In this document: positions 1 to 8,014 of the stretch, piece by piece
Layout: each line of letters starts with the position of its first letter
Numbering within the stretch: the first letter of the stretch is position 1
Assembly (NCBI GenBank): GCA_021731285.1
Contig: JAKFXR010000018.1
Coordinates: 1-52,517 of the forward strand
DNA length: 52,517 nt
From: Polaromonas sp.
Lineage (GTDB): Bacteria; Pseudomonadota; Gammaproteobacteria; Burkholderiales; Burkholderiaceae_C
Direction: 5' to 3'
Notes under the pieces: model-generated
What the model was told of the DNA's origin: nothing
What the model saw: only the letters and a program-made list of their open reading frames with translations
The model's database searches: none
Made by a program: the position numbers and the translations under genes

Positions 1-87
1 GCCCAACTGGCGGATGGTGGCCCTGAGGCGCTTTCCAAGCTTGATGTAGAGCTTGACGGCTCGGATTCGGTCTTCGTAGGAATACAT
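1..87 (-). CDS. IS3-family OrfA N-terminus (partial)
   Basis: A reading frame starts with ATG at 87 on the minus strand and stays open for 29 codons to the window edge. It begins MYSYEDRIRAVKLYIKLGKR, which I recognise as the N-terminal helix-turn-helix leader of IS3-type OrfA proteins (a basic DNA-binding subunit that, with OrfB, forms the OrfAB transposase by frameshifting). A GGAGG Shine-Dalgarno lies about 7 bases upstream of the ATG. Only the first 29 residues are present, so the subgroup and integrity of the element cannot be judged here. Confidence 0.65.
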   Translation of the reverse strand, partial: MYSYEDRIRAVKLYIKLGKRLRATIRQLG

Positions 88-136
88 GAACTACCTCCAG
101 GTAGTCCAAGTTTTTAGCCGCATCCCCCTGGGGTCA
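1..136 (-). mobile_element. 5' end of an IS3-like insertion sequence, running off the left edge
   Basis: Read on the minus strand, position 136 begins with TGACCCCAGGGGGATGCGGC, followed by a strong Shine-Dalgarno (GGAGG) and a transposase-type orfA start at 87. A terminus starting with TG followed closely by a short orfA is the usual layout of IS3-family elements. Directly to the right of 136 the sequence becomes the interior of a different IS3-family orfB on the opposite strand, so this element appears to have inserted into that one. The far end of the element lies outside the window. The exact tip (about position 136) is inferred from where orfB homology begins. Confidence 0.6.
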
Positions 137-691
137 AGATTGGATGGAAATCAACACCAGGGTGTCAATCAGGTGTGGAGCATGGATTTCGTCAGCGACA
201 GTCTGGCCAACGGTCGGCGGATTAAATGCCTGACGGTGGCCGATGACTTCAGCCACGAGTGTGTGGACATCGCCGTGGACTGGGGCATCTCAGGTGAGTA
301 CGTCACGCGAGTCCTTGATCGTGCCGCTATCTTTCGTGGCTACCCGCAGGCGGTACGCACCGACAACGGCCCCGAGTTCACCAGCAGGGCCTTCATGGCC
401 TGGGCGCATAGCCACGGCGTCAAACACATCCTGATCCAGCCGGGCCGGCCCATGCAGAACGGCTACATCGAGAGCTTTAACGGCAAGTTTCGGGAGGAGT
501 GCCTGAACGAGCAGTGGTTCAAGACGCTGCATCAGGCCCGTTCAAGCATTGCCACTTGGCGACAGGACTACAACGAGGTCAGGCCGCACAGCAGTATCGG
601 GCGCATCCCGCCAGCTCGGTTCGCCGAGTTGCATCGCCAGCGCGCTGGCGATGCAACTCAATTCCCATCAACCATCACGCAGATCGATTAA
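137..691 (+). pseudogene. IS3-family OrfB transposase, N-terminally truncated
   Basis: This is the catalytic half of an IS3-family OrfB (rve integrase core, RNase H fold). The frame is open from 86, but the first ~17 codons come from the IS inserted at about 136, so homology starts near position 137. The DDE triad is complete: first Asp in VWSMDFVSD (residue 34 counted from 86), second Asp in RTDNGPEF, and Glu in YIESFNGKFR exactly 35 residues after the second Asp, with Arg seven residues beyond. The C-terminal RPHSSIG segment is intact. The N-terminal HTH_21-type region is missing, displaced to the left beyond the inserted element, so the protein is probably inactive. Its 3' end and terminal repeat lie between 692 and 768, but I could not pin the tip. 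Confidence 0.8.
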
Positions 692-768
692 CCTTGCAAA
701 CCCGGACTTCCTCAATTTGATTGGTACGCCAGTTGAGGGCAGGTCAAGGTCGGTAGATTGAAGTAAAA

Positions 769-1626
769 CTAGTTGTTCCAATAAAGGCGCGTAGGGTTAT
801 CTACTAGCACCTGCTGCAGTTGTGCTGGACTACAACAGTCCAACAACGCATTGATCAAATGCCCATCGTTGGGCATGGGGGCTGAAATAGATGGATGGGG
901 CCAGTCACTACCCCAGACCAATTGCCCAGAGTTAGCTTTGAGTAACGCCTCGGTCAAAGGTCTTACATCATCAAAATACTCTCGCTGCGGTGAAATTCGG
1001 TAGGCTCCTGAAAGTTTCACCCAAGCTCGTCCTTCACGCACTAGGGCGAGTAAGTTACCAAAGCCTTTACTTTGCATAGCGTCCTCTGCGTTGACATGCC
1101 CATAGTGGTCGATCACCAATGGCACGCCGAGGCTAGCCATTTTCACCACCATATCAGGATCTTTATTGATGTCCATCAGCACCTGCAAATGCCAACCAAA
1201 GTCTTTGACTTTGGCTATGATTCTTGGCAAATCCTGCACCGCAGCGCCGCCTTCGAAGAGTGCATTACATCGTGTTCCGCGGGCGCCGAGGTCATCCCAC
1301 CGTGAAATGTCGGCAATCGGTGTATCGGCGTACACCACGGCGACCCCCCGCATCCAATCTCGGTTGTGGCGCAATGTGTCTTCAAAGCTACGGTGATCTG
1401 ACCCGTACACGCTGGGATGAACTAATACCGCGCGACTCAATCCCAATACCCGTGCCATCGCTTGGTATGCCGTGAGCGACGCCGGGGTTGGCGTATAGCT
1501 GCGCTCCGTTGCTAGAGGGTAGTTTGAAAACGACTCAAAAACATGAAAATGACAATCGCTTGCACCTACAGGTAATGCCATCGCTGGCGCAGTTACATCA
1601 ACATTGAAGGGTAAGTAGGCAGACAT
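769..1626 (-). CDS. Amidohydrolase, 2-pyrone-4,6-dicarboxylate lactonase-like (PF04909)
   Basis: A 285-residue TIM-barrel metal-dependent hydrolase of the Amidohydro_2 family. The N-terminal metal-binding HxH is in SDCHFHVF (His26, His28), a mid-barrel His is in VPLVIDHYGH, and the C-terminal WGSDWPHP motif carries the catalytic Asp. This family includes LigI-type lactonases and related enzymes that open lactones or hydrate and decarboxylate aromatic ring-cleavage products in the cytoplasm. The start has a Shine-Dalgarno AGGAAG 6-7 bases upstream. It is separated from the IclR gene by 228 bp and may have its own promoter, although the orientation fits the operon above it. A paralogue sits at the other end of the island (49705-50640), sharing the layout and the xYPxAxERxYTP segment. 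The substrate is unknown, but a lactone or ring-opening product of a dicarboxylic or aromatic acid is plausible. Confidence 0.85.
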   Translation of the reverse strand: MSAYLPFNVDVTAPAMALPVGASDCHFHVFESFSNYPLATERSYTPTPASLTAYQAMARVLGLSRAVLVHPSVYGSDHRSFEDTLRHNRDWMRGVAVVYADTPIADISRWDDLGARGTRCNALFEGGAAVQDLPRIIAKVKDFGWHLQVLMDINKDPDMVVKMASLGVPLVIDHYGHVNAEDAMQSKGFGNLLALVREGRAWVKLSGAYRISPQREYFDDVRPLTEALLKANSGQLVWGSDWPHPSISAPMPNDGHLINALLDCCSPAQLQQVLVDNPTRLYWNN

Positions 1627-1854
1627 AACTTCTTCCTGTGTTTGCGTGTACTGGCAGTTGGTACTTCAACTGAAGACTGCGACACTAGGCTGAACCCACA
1701 AACTGCTAGACACATCTACTGGGTCCTTGCGCATCAATTTCCTGGCGGTTTGGCGTCACCTGTTTTTCAGTCGGTGATGGTCCTCAAGGCAGTTAACCTT
1801 TTTAAGGTTCGCTTGTGACGGTGAATCCTATATTTGGCGATATCGAGGGTCTTT

Positions 1855-2601
1855 TTACTCGTTCTCTGTGCGATCGCGCAAATAGCCTGCAACTTCGTCT
1901 TTGAGTATTTGAACCAGCTCGGGTATGCGGTTTTTCATCCGGTACGAGGGGCCGGCAACCATCATGGAAAACTGCCTGTCTTCTAGGTTGACTGGCACAG
2001 CCAGGCCGACCAGATCTGGCTCGAAGCCGTTAATGTTCTGGGTCCATCCGCGCTTCTGCGACTGCTCGATCTCTTCGTGCAGAGCATCTATGGTCATGAT
2101 CGTCTCAGGGGCGTAACGTATCCATTCGCACTTTTGCAAAATGACTGTGCGTTCTTTTTTTTGTAGCAGGGAGAGAAGAGCTCGACCAGCTGACGTTGTG
2201 TGCGTAGGTACCCGCTGGCCGATTTGTGCGAAATACCGGATGGGAGAGCTGGACTCCACCACTTCGACAAAGATCGTCTGCGGGCCGGACAGCGCACACA
2301 GAGCAGCCGTTTCATCGGTGCGCTGCGCGATGTGGGCAATGCAGGCGCGCAGCCGCTCGGAAATCGGCCCTCCCGCAATGGCATCGTTGGCCAGCTTCAA
2401 CAGCTTCATTGACGGGTAATAACCACCCCGAAACTTGGGTTCGTACAGAAAACCGCTGCTACAAAGGGTTTCAATCAGGTTAAATGTGCTGGAACGCGGC
2501 CAGCCAAAATGGTCAGCAATTTCCGTAAGCGTGGCCGCGCTACGCCGGCTGGCGAACAACTCAAGGATCTGAAAAACGTTCTGGACTTGCCTAACGATCA
2601 T
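1855..2601 (-). CDS. IclR-family transcriptional regulator
   Basis: A 248-residue protein with an N-terminal winged helix-turn-helix (residues ~5-60, with the recognition helix around TEIADHFGWPRSSTFNLI) and a C-terminal effector-binding IclR domain (~75-240). The segment TTSAGRALLS followed by a later GLAVPV segment is typical of the family. IclR proteins usually control a neighbouring catabolic operon and respond to a small aromatic or carboxylic acid. It is encoded after the TRAP/CoA operon in the same direction, with a 69-bp gap to the hydrolase upstream, so it may be co-transcribed and autoregulated. The most likely target is the operon promoter upstream of 9540, which is inference. No strong Shine-Dalgarno is visible before the chosen start. 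Confidence 0.9.
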   Translation of the reverse strand: MIVRQVQNVFQILELFASRRSAATLTEIADHFGWPRSSTFNLIETLCSSGFLYEPKFRGGYYPSMKLLKLANDAIAGGPISERLRACIAHIAQRTDETAALCALSGPQTIFVEVVESSSPIRYFAQIGQRVPTHTTSAGRALLSLLQKKERTVILQKCEWIRYAPETIMTIDALHEEIEQSQKRGWTQNINGFEPDLVGLAVPVNLEDRQFSMMVAGPSYRMKNRIPELVQILKDEVAGYLRDRTENE

Positions 2602-2670
2602 AAGCGCCCATTGATGCTCTATGTAAATGCTTACAGGAAATCAGCAAAGTATAGCTGTGGCCTATTTTGT

Positions 2671-3465
2671 TCAGTTCAGGCAGTCCAGTGTGTTTAGAAG
2701 GGCTTGCGCCTCCGTTTGCGCATGGGAAAACGGCAGCCCATGGCGAGCGCCCGCTACGACGCGTAACTGGGCGTGTTTTACGTGGCGTACGAATTCGTAT
2801 CCGTGTTCGATAGATATAAAAGGACTGGCGTCGGGCAGGACCATAGCTGTCGCCGCGTTCAGGTTCTGCAGCTGTGGCGTCAAGTTCAGTTTCGCCAAGA
2901 CTCCGCCGAGACCAATAGCCACCCAAGGCAGGGTTTTGGACTGTTCGCGCTCAAACCAGGCGAGAGCCCCGGGACTACAGGCGTCAGCGTGAAACCGATT
3001 GATCATCATGCGCTGGCTCCAGCCTTTACTGCTGCCCTCGGCAAACTGCTGCTCCCACTTGTCCAGTTCGCCCAGACCCTGGCCTTTAAAGGTGCCGTTG
3101 AGCATCCGAAGCGACTCCACGCGGTCGGGGCGTGCGAGGGCAGCGGCCAGAACCACGGTGGCACCGAACGACTCGCCCACCAGATGTACCCTATGGTGGC
3201 CTGCCGCGTCGACGACATCCCACACGTCATCCACCATTTCCTGCAAAGACCAAAGGTGTGGCTTGTCGGGGACTATGGAGTTGCCGAAACCCCGCATGTC
3301 GAACTGCACGACAGGGTAGCGTGCTGCGATGATAGGCACCCATTCGCTCCAGATGGAGTGATTGGTACCGATGCCATGGTGAAAGAGCACGGCCGAGCCC
3401 TTGCTGCACCAAGGCGGGCGGATATCAGTGGTTTGGTAAAAAAGGCCGCGTGAGGTTTCAGGCAT
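2671..3465 (-). CDS. Alpha/beta hydrolase (enol-lactonase-like)
   Basis: A 264-residue alpha/beta-hydrolase-fold protein. The oxyanion-hole region is LFHHGIG (residues 27-33), a FDMRGFGNS strand-turn follows, and the nucleophile elbow is GESFG with Ser99. The C-terminal His lies in GARHGLPFSH. The overall pattern resembles 3-oxoadipate enol-lactonase (PcaD) and CoA-thioester or C-C hydrolases, but the usual Asp-containing loop is poorly conserved (LPDASPF). The start codon overlaps the end of the acyl-CoA synthetase gene by 8 nucleotides, so the two are translationally coupled and probably act on the same substrate. Plausible roles are hydrolysis of a lactone, ester or CoA-thioester intermediate. 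The exact reaction cannot be assigned. Confidence 0.85.
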   Translation of the reverse strand: MPETSRGLFYQTTDIRPPWCSKGSAVLFHHGIGTNHSIWSEWVPIIAARYPVVQFDMRGFGNSIVPDKPHLWSLQEMVDDVWDVVDAAGHHRVHLVGESFGATVVLAAALARPDRVESLRMLNGTFKGQGLGELDKWEQQFAEGSSKGWSQRMMINRFHADACSPGALAWFEREQSKTLPWVAIGLGGVLAKLNLTPQLQNLNAATAMVLPDASPFISIEHGYEFVRHVKHAQLRVVAGARHGLPFSHAQTEAQALLNTLDCLN

Positions 3466-4987
3466 TACTGATCTCGGCGGTCAGATCAATGACACCTTGC
3501 TGATCTTTTACCAGCAGATGCCGCTGTATCTTTTGGGTTTCGGTACGAGGTATGGTTTGCACGTGCTGTAGGTAGCGCGGAATCATGTGCGCAGGAACTT
3601 TTTCGCGCAGGAAACGCACCAGATCATCGGGGATCAGCGGCGCAGCGCTGACGATCACCGCCTTGATCTCTTCGCCGTAGATCTCGTCGGGAACAGGTAC
3701 AACGGCGGCGTCGCGTATGGCCGGATATTCGAGCAGCGCAATCTCGATTTCGAACGGGGAAATGTTCTCGCCGCCGCGTCGAATGATTTCCTTAAGCCGG
3801 CCCTGGAAAAACAGATAACCGTCTTCGTCAATGAGCCCTATGTCACCGGTGTGAAACCACAAATTACGCGTTGTTTCCCAAGTTGTGGCCGGGTCGTTCC
3901 AATAGCCCAGAAGGAATATAAAAGGATTCTCCGGGCGCAGGACAATTTCCCCGGCTGTACCCGCCGGCAGAGTGTTGTCGTAGGCGTCAACCACACGTAC
4001 AGAAACATCGGGGCGGGCTTTACCGCATGAGCCGTAACGATAATTCTGTGTGCTGTTACTAGTTACCCAGCCACCGACCTCAGTCATGCCGTACAGTTCG
4101 TAAGGCGTGATGCCAAAGCGGTCCTGCAGAGCAGACCACACGCTAGCTGGACAGCCCCCGCCCATGCAGCGTGTTATGGGGTGGTCAAGGCAGGGGTCTT
4201 TTATGCGGGTGGTCAGCATAGACAACACGGTTCCCACATACGTGAACATAGTGCATCCGAAGCGTCGTGCATCATTGAAAAACTGGCTTACCGAGAATCG
4301 TGGGCGTAGCACGATTGCGCAGCCCGTCTCCAAGGCTGACATCACTGCATACATTTGCGGGTTAGTGTGAAACAGCGGCAGAAAGACCATGATTCTGTCC
4401 TCTGCCGTGATCTCCAAGTACTGCACCATCTGACGCCCACTGGCCAGAAATGCCTCGTGACAGTTAAGCACCCCTTTCGCGCGTCCCGTGGTGCCCGATG
4501 TATAAATGATGCTAACTGGATCAGAGCCATGGCCCTCATAGACCGTATCGGCGCTGAATGTGGCTAGCTGCGCCAGCAGATCGTCTTCAGACTCAAGCGT
4601 GAAGCAGAAACGAATGCCGGGAAGGTCGTTCAAGTAGGCTGCTTTTTCGTCAAGCAAACTCGATTCGATGATCATTGCCGACGACTCGCTTTGCGTCAGT
4701 GTGTAGCGCAGGCTCTCACCGATCAGACCGGTGTTCACCGACACAGCAATTGCGCCTATGTTGGCAATGGCGAACCATCCGATCAGAAAGGCGGGACGGT
4801 TCCCGCACACCAAGGCCACGCGATCGCCGCGTCTGATGCCTCGCGCGCGCAACATCGACGACATGCGAAGCGAGTGATCAAGAAGTTCACTCCATGAAAT
4901 TGAGCCACCGTCGAAGACCACGGCTGCGTTGTCCCCGTGCTTTTGTGCCTGGTGGTACAGCCGCGAACAGATGGTCAAGCCGCTCAT
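3458..4987 (-). CDS. AMP-forming acyl-CoA synthetase (class I adenylate-forming enzyme)
   Basis: A 509-residue ANL-superfamily ligase that activates a carboxylic acid with ATP and CoA. The phosphate-binding loop IIYTSGTTGRAKG is at about 160-172, the acid-binding motif YGMTE is near residue 305, the ATP-binding HTGDIG follows, and the hinge/A8 region GRLKEIIRRGGENISP is intact. The length is normal for fatty-, crotonobetainyl- or aryl-CoA ligases. The C-terminal catalytic Lys region (ETQKIQRHLL) is present. The start ATG overlaps the stop of the acyl-CoA dehydrogenase gene by 4 nt (ATGA), placing it firmly in the TRAP-transporter operon. It most likely activates the acid imported by the TRAP system. 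The acyl specificity is unknown. Confidence 0.92.
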   Translation of the reverse strand: MSGLTICSRLYHQAQKHGDNAAVVFDGGSISWSELLDHSLRMSSMLRARGIRRGDRVALVCGNRPAFLIGWFAIANIGAIAVSVNTGLIGESLRYTLTQSESSAMIIESSLLDEKAAYLNDLPGIRFCFTLESEDDLLAQLATFSADTVYEGHGSDPVSIIYTSGTTGRAKGVLNCHEAFLASGRQMVQYLEITAEDRIMVFLPLFHTNPQMYAVMSALETGCAIVLRPRFSVSQFFNDARRFGCTMFTYVGTVLSMLTTRIKDPCLDHPITRCMGGGCPASVWSALQDRFGITPYELYGMTEVGGWVTSNSTQNYRYGSCGKARPDVSVRVVDAYDNTLPAGTAGEIVLRPENPFIFLLGYWNDPATTWETTRNLWFHTGDIGLIDEDGYLFFQGRLKEIIRRGGENISPFEIEIALLEYPAIRDAAVVPVPDEIYGEEIKAVIVSAAPLIPDDLVRFLREKVPAHMIPRYLQHVQTIPRTETQKIQRHLLVKDQQGVIDLTAEISNA

Positions 4988-6174
4988 GCACTTACCTTCG
5001 CGTTTGGTCTAATGCCGGCGATGGGCATCAGCGCCTTGCCGATAGTGTTTTTTAGTATCTCGCTGGAGCCGCCGGCCACTTCGTACGCCTTGGCATCGCG
5101 CAAATAGCGACCGAAAGGCGCGTTTTCCATGATGCCGTAGGCACCGCATATCTGGGCGCATTGGCTTGCAACTTGAGTGGCTACCGCTGATGCTTTGAGC
5201 TTCGCTTCGCTACCCCAGCGTGCAATTTGATCATCGGCGTCCAACGCCCTCGCAGCGTGATAGGTGAGCACCCGGGCCCCATCGATGTCGGTGAGCATGT
5301 CTGAAAAGTACCATTGAATACCTTGGAAGTTCAACACCCGTTGGTCAAAGGCGACGCGATCACGAGCAAACGTCAATGCTCCTTCAAACGCTGCTCGTGC
5401 GATACCCAAGCTGATTGCTGCGGCCAAGGTGCGTGAGTAATTCAACACGGTGACAGCCTGCCTCACACCTTTTCCTTCTTGTCCGATAAGGTGATCGGCG
5501 GGAACCCGCACTGCGTCGAGCCGCACATTCATGTGAGGGCCATTGCGCAGACCGAAAGTAGCCGAATTGGACCCCTCGTACATGGACAGGCCTGGCGTGT
5601 CTCGTGGAATGGCAAACACAGAGACGCCAACGTCTGTTTCAGCCAAGATGATGAATAGTTCAGCAGCCGTGGCTGACGTGATGAAGTGCTTTTCGCCCTG
5701 AATCACCCATTCCTGGCCCTGGAGTTGCGCTTTGGTATCCAGCTTGCGAATGTCGCTGCCATGGCTGGCTTCGGTAAGTGCATATGACGACAGCAGGCCC
5801 TGACCGAAGGCCGGCAGATAGCGTTGCTTGAGGGTTTCCAGACCAAACAGGTTGATCATGTTTTGGGCCTGATAAATAGTGATCAGAGAAATCCCGACGG
5901 CCGCGCTGGCGGCGCCGACTTCCTCAAATACGGCAGCACCGTGGGTGTACGACAAACCTTGTCCGCCGTATTGCCTGGGCAAGGTAACGTTGTTGTAGCC
6001 GCCACGGGCCATTTTTTTCAGAATGTCTACCGGATATACATCGTGCTTGTCGATGTTCGCCGCATGTGGAACTATGTGGTCGTCGGCGAAAGTTTGCAGT
6101 TCTCGAACGTAGGCCGAATCAACCATAGCGGGCCAGAGAGCCCCCCTGTCCATATCGGCAATATCGGAGTTCAT
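4984..6174 (-). CDS. Acyl-CoA dehydrogenase family protein lacking the usual catalytic Glu
   Basis: A 396-residue flavoprotein of the acyl-CoA dehydrogenase superfamily with all three domains (N-terminal helical, middle beta, C-terminal helical). I chose the ATG at 6174 because it overlaps the DctM stop as ATGA; a GTG at 6204 in frame is an alternative. The FAD/substrate segment YALTEASHGSDI is intact. By eye alignment, the position of the MCAD-type catalytic Glu (YEG-T-S) is Gly368 in VAGGSSEI, and the alternative LCAD/IVD-type Glu position is Ser247 in LNYSRTL. It is therefore either a dehydrogenase using another base or a flavoenzyme with changed chemistry. It is coupled to the synthetase downstream and the TRAP permease upstream, so its substrate is presumably the imported acid after CoA activation. 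Confidence 0.85.
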   Translation of the reverse strand: MNSDIADMDRGALWPAMVDSAYVRELQTFADDHIVPHAANIDKHDVYPVDILKKMARGGYNNVTLPRQYGGQGLSYTHGAAVFEEVGAASAAVGISLITIYQAQNMINLFGLETLKQRYLPAFGQGLLSSYALTEASHGSDIRKLDTKAQLQGQEWVIQGEKHFITSATAAELFIILAETDVGVSVFAIPRDTPGLSMYEGSNSATFGLRNGPHMNVRLDAVRVPADHLIGQEGKGVRQAVTVLNYSRTLAAAISLGIARAAFEGALTFARDRVAFDQRVLNFQGIQWYFSDMLTDIDGARVLTYHAARALDADDQIARWGSEAKLKASAVATQVASQCAQICGAYGIMENAPFGRYLRDAKAYEVAGGSSEILKNTIGKALMPIAGIRPNAKVSA

Positions 6175-7463
6175 TGTTTGTAGTCCATTGTTTGGGGAAG
6201 CCACGTTGCCAGTTCCGGCCAGTAAGCAACGGCGTACATCATCAGCACAGCCATAACCACGTAAGGCACGATTGACCTGATGATGCTTTCAAAAGGGACC
6301 TTACCTATTTGCGACACTGTGAACAAATTGATGCCCACTGGGGGTGTGATCTGTGCAATTTCTATGGCAAGTACCACGAAAATGCCGAATGCCAGCGGAT
6401 CCATCCCTATAGCCATAGCTACCGGATATAGGATGGGGATGGTGATCAACATCATGGAGAGAGCCTCCAAGAACATGCCCAGCACAAGGTAAAAAACTAT
6501 CATCAGCGTCAAGGTGCCAAAGAAGCCTAGCCCTGAGCCGGCGATCACTTCAGTGAGCAGTAGGGGTACCCGGGTTACGGTAAGGAAATGCGTCAGCAGG
6601 GCGCCAAATGCCACCAACATTAGAATCATTACAGATGCATGCGTGGCCGATAAGCCGGCTTTGTATAGCTTCCGAAGATTCAGCGTGCGCGATGCAAAAC
6701 CGACGACAACGGTATAAACAACCGCTAAGGCGGCAACTTCGGTGGCGGTGGCCAGACCAGAATAAATTCCGTAAAAAATGAGAATAGGCAGCAACAGTAT
6801 GGGACCGGCATTCACAGTTGCTTGCCCGATTTCCCGGGCAGTGGGCTTTTTACTTCCGGGGTCTCGAGGATTTGTCAGTATGGTGTAGACAGCCATCAGG
6901 GTGGCCAGCGCTATACCAGGCATCACGCCCGCCACGAACAGGGCGCCGATCGACTGATTGGTTAGCACGCCGTACAACAGCAGCGCAATTGATGGCGGAA
7001 TAAGAATCCCGAGCGTGCCGCCAGCGGCAATTAGCGCACCTGACCGGCCTGGCGGGTAGCCGTTTTGTTTCAGTATAGGAATGGCGACAAGCCCTATGGT
7101 CGCAGCCGTGGCTACGCTGGAACCGGATATGGCAGCGAAGATGGCACAGGCAATGACGGTGGCCACCCCCAGTCCGCCGCGTATGTTTGACACCAGCGCA
7201 GCAGCGAAAGTGAACAAGCGCTTGGATAAGCCTGTTTCCTGTAAGAGCGTGCCGGCCAGAATATATAGAGGCACGGCCAACAGAACAAAGCTGTTCAGTG
7301 CGTTGTAGGCATTCAGTGCGGCGTCTTGGAAAAGATTGTCACGGCCCAGCACAAAGCCGCCAAGCACGGCGCTGGCCCCCATAGCCACGAACACAGGGAC
7401 GCTGCATACCAGGCAGAGTACGAAGAATGCGATGATGCCAAGGACTGCGTATTCCATGGTCAT
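6171..7463 (-). CDS. dctM: TRAP transporter large permease (DctM-like)
   Basis: A 430-residue, highly hydrophobic inner-membrane protein with about 12 predicted transmembrane segments and family motifs such as SGSSVATAATIG and the GGTLGILIPPSI loop. The second half has an ITPPVGINLF segment matching the inverted structural repeat. The large subunit carries the Na+-coupled transport path of tripartite ATP-independent periplasmic transporters. It follows DctQ with a 4-nt ATGA overlap and overlaps the acyl-CoA dehydrogenase downstream by 4 nt. The length is normal (~425-430). The presence of all three TRAP components suggests a functional importer for an organic acid. The solute cannot be deduced from this subunit. 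Confidence 0.95.
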   Translation of the reverse strand: MTMEYAVLGIIAFFVLCLVCSVPVFVAMGASAVLGGFVLGRDNLFQDAALNAYNALNSFVLLAVPLYILAGTLLQETGLSKRLFTFAAALVSNIRGGLGVATVIACAIFAAISGSSVATAATIGLVAIPILKQNGYPPGRSGALIAAGGTLGILIPPSIALLLYGVLTNQSIGALFVAGVMPGIALATLMAVYTILTNPRDPGSKKPTAREIGQATVNAGPILLLPILIFYGIYSGLATATEVAALAVVYTVVVGFASRTLNLRKLYKAGLSATHASVMILMLVAFGALLTHFLTVTRVPLLLTEVIAGSGLGFFGTLTLMIVFYLVLGMFLEALSMMLITIPILYPVAMAIGMDPLAFGIFVVLAIEIAQITPPVGINLFTVSQIGKVPFESIIRSIVPYVVMAVLMMYAVAYWPELATWLPQTMDYKQ

Positions 7464-8005
7464 ATCACCTCGTTAGAACTTTTGGCATCGCGTGCGGAAG
7501 CGCCTTCTGCGAAAAACCGCAGTGTTTCGCGCACATTGGCCAGTATCAGCAGCACGCCGCCAAGAAGGAGCAAGACCTGAAGTATCCACATGGGGACTTG
7601 AAGTATTGTTGGGGTGCTCAGATTCAGCATCAGTGAAAACGAAATCAGCTTCCAGGCCCCATAAGTGAAGCCTACGGCGAATCCCAGGCACACCACGAGA
7701 TTGAACAGATCGAAAGCAGCCCGCACCGGGCGCGGGCACAGATCGCGCACAAGAGTCATGCGGAAATGGCCATCCACGTTTTGAGTGGCACCAACGCCCA
7801 AGAATGCGACTGCAAGCATCAAGTAGATGCTGACCTCGGAGGCCCATAGTGTTGGCGCACCCATGCTGCGAAGAATGACATCGTAGGTGACGGTGGCCGC
7901 CAGCAGCCATATGACGATGGTGGCTATTACGCCACCCGCCGTGCCTAGCGTATCGATCAGGACGACTATTTTTTGCTGCGGCGCTTCGTCATGCGTGGAT
8001 GCCAT
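7460..8005 (-). CDS. dctQ: TRAP transporter small permease (DctQ-like)
   Basis: A 181-residue membrane protein with four predicted transmembrane helices, the usual size and topology of DctQ. The family features are a Trp-containing loop between helices 1 and 2 (GAPTLWASEVSIY) and the following GVGATQNVDGHFRM segment, which matches the G-x-H-x-R-x pattern of DctQ proteins. It forms the membrane complex with DctM. It starts 9 bp after the DctP stop and overlaps DctM by 4 nt (ATGA), so the three TRAP genes form one translational unit in the order P-Q-M. Confidence 0.92.
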   Translation of the reverse strand: MASTHDEAPQQKIVVLIDTLGTAGGVIATIVIWLLAATVTYDVILRSMGAPTLWASEVSIYLMLAVAFLGVGATQNVDGHFRMTLVRDLCPRPVRAAFDLFNLVVCLGFAVGFTYGAWKLISFSLMLNLSTPTILQVPMWILQVLLLLGGVLLILANVRETLRFFAEGASARDAKSSNEVI

Positions 8006-8014
8006 GAGGGCTCC

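Noticed and set aside
1795..1809. AACCTT-TTT-AAGGTT hairpin before the amidohydrolase, as a terminator or attenuator
   Set aside because: A 6-bp stem with a 3-base loop in AT-rich DNA; too weak to call.
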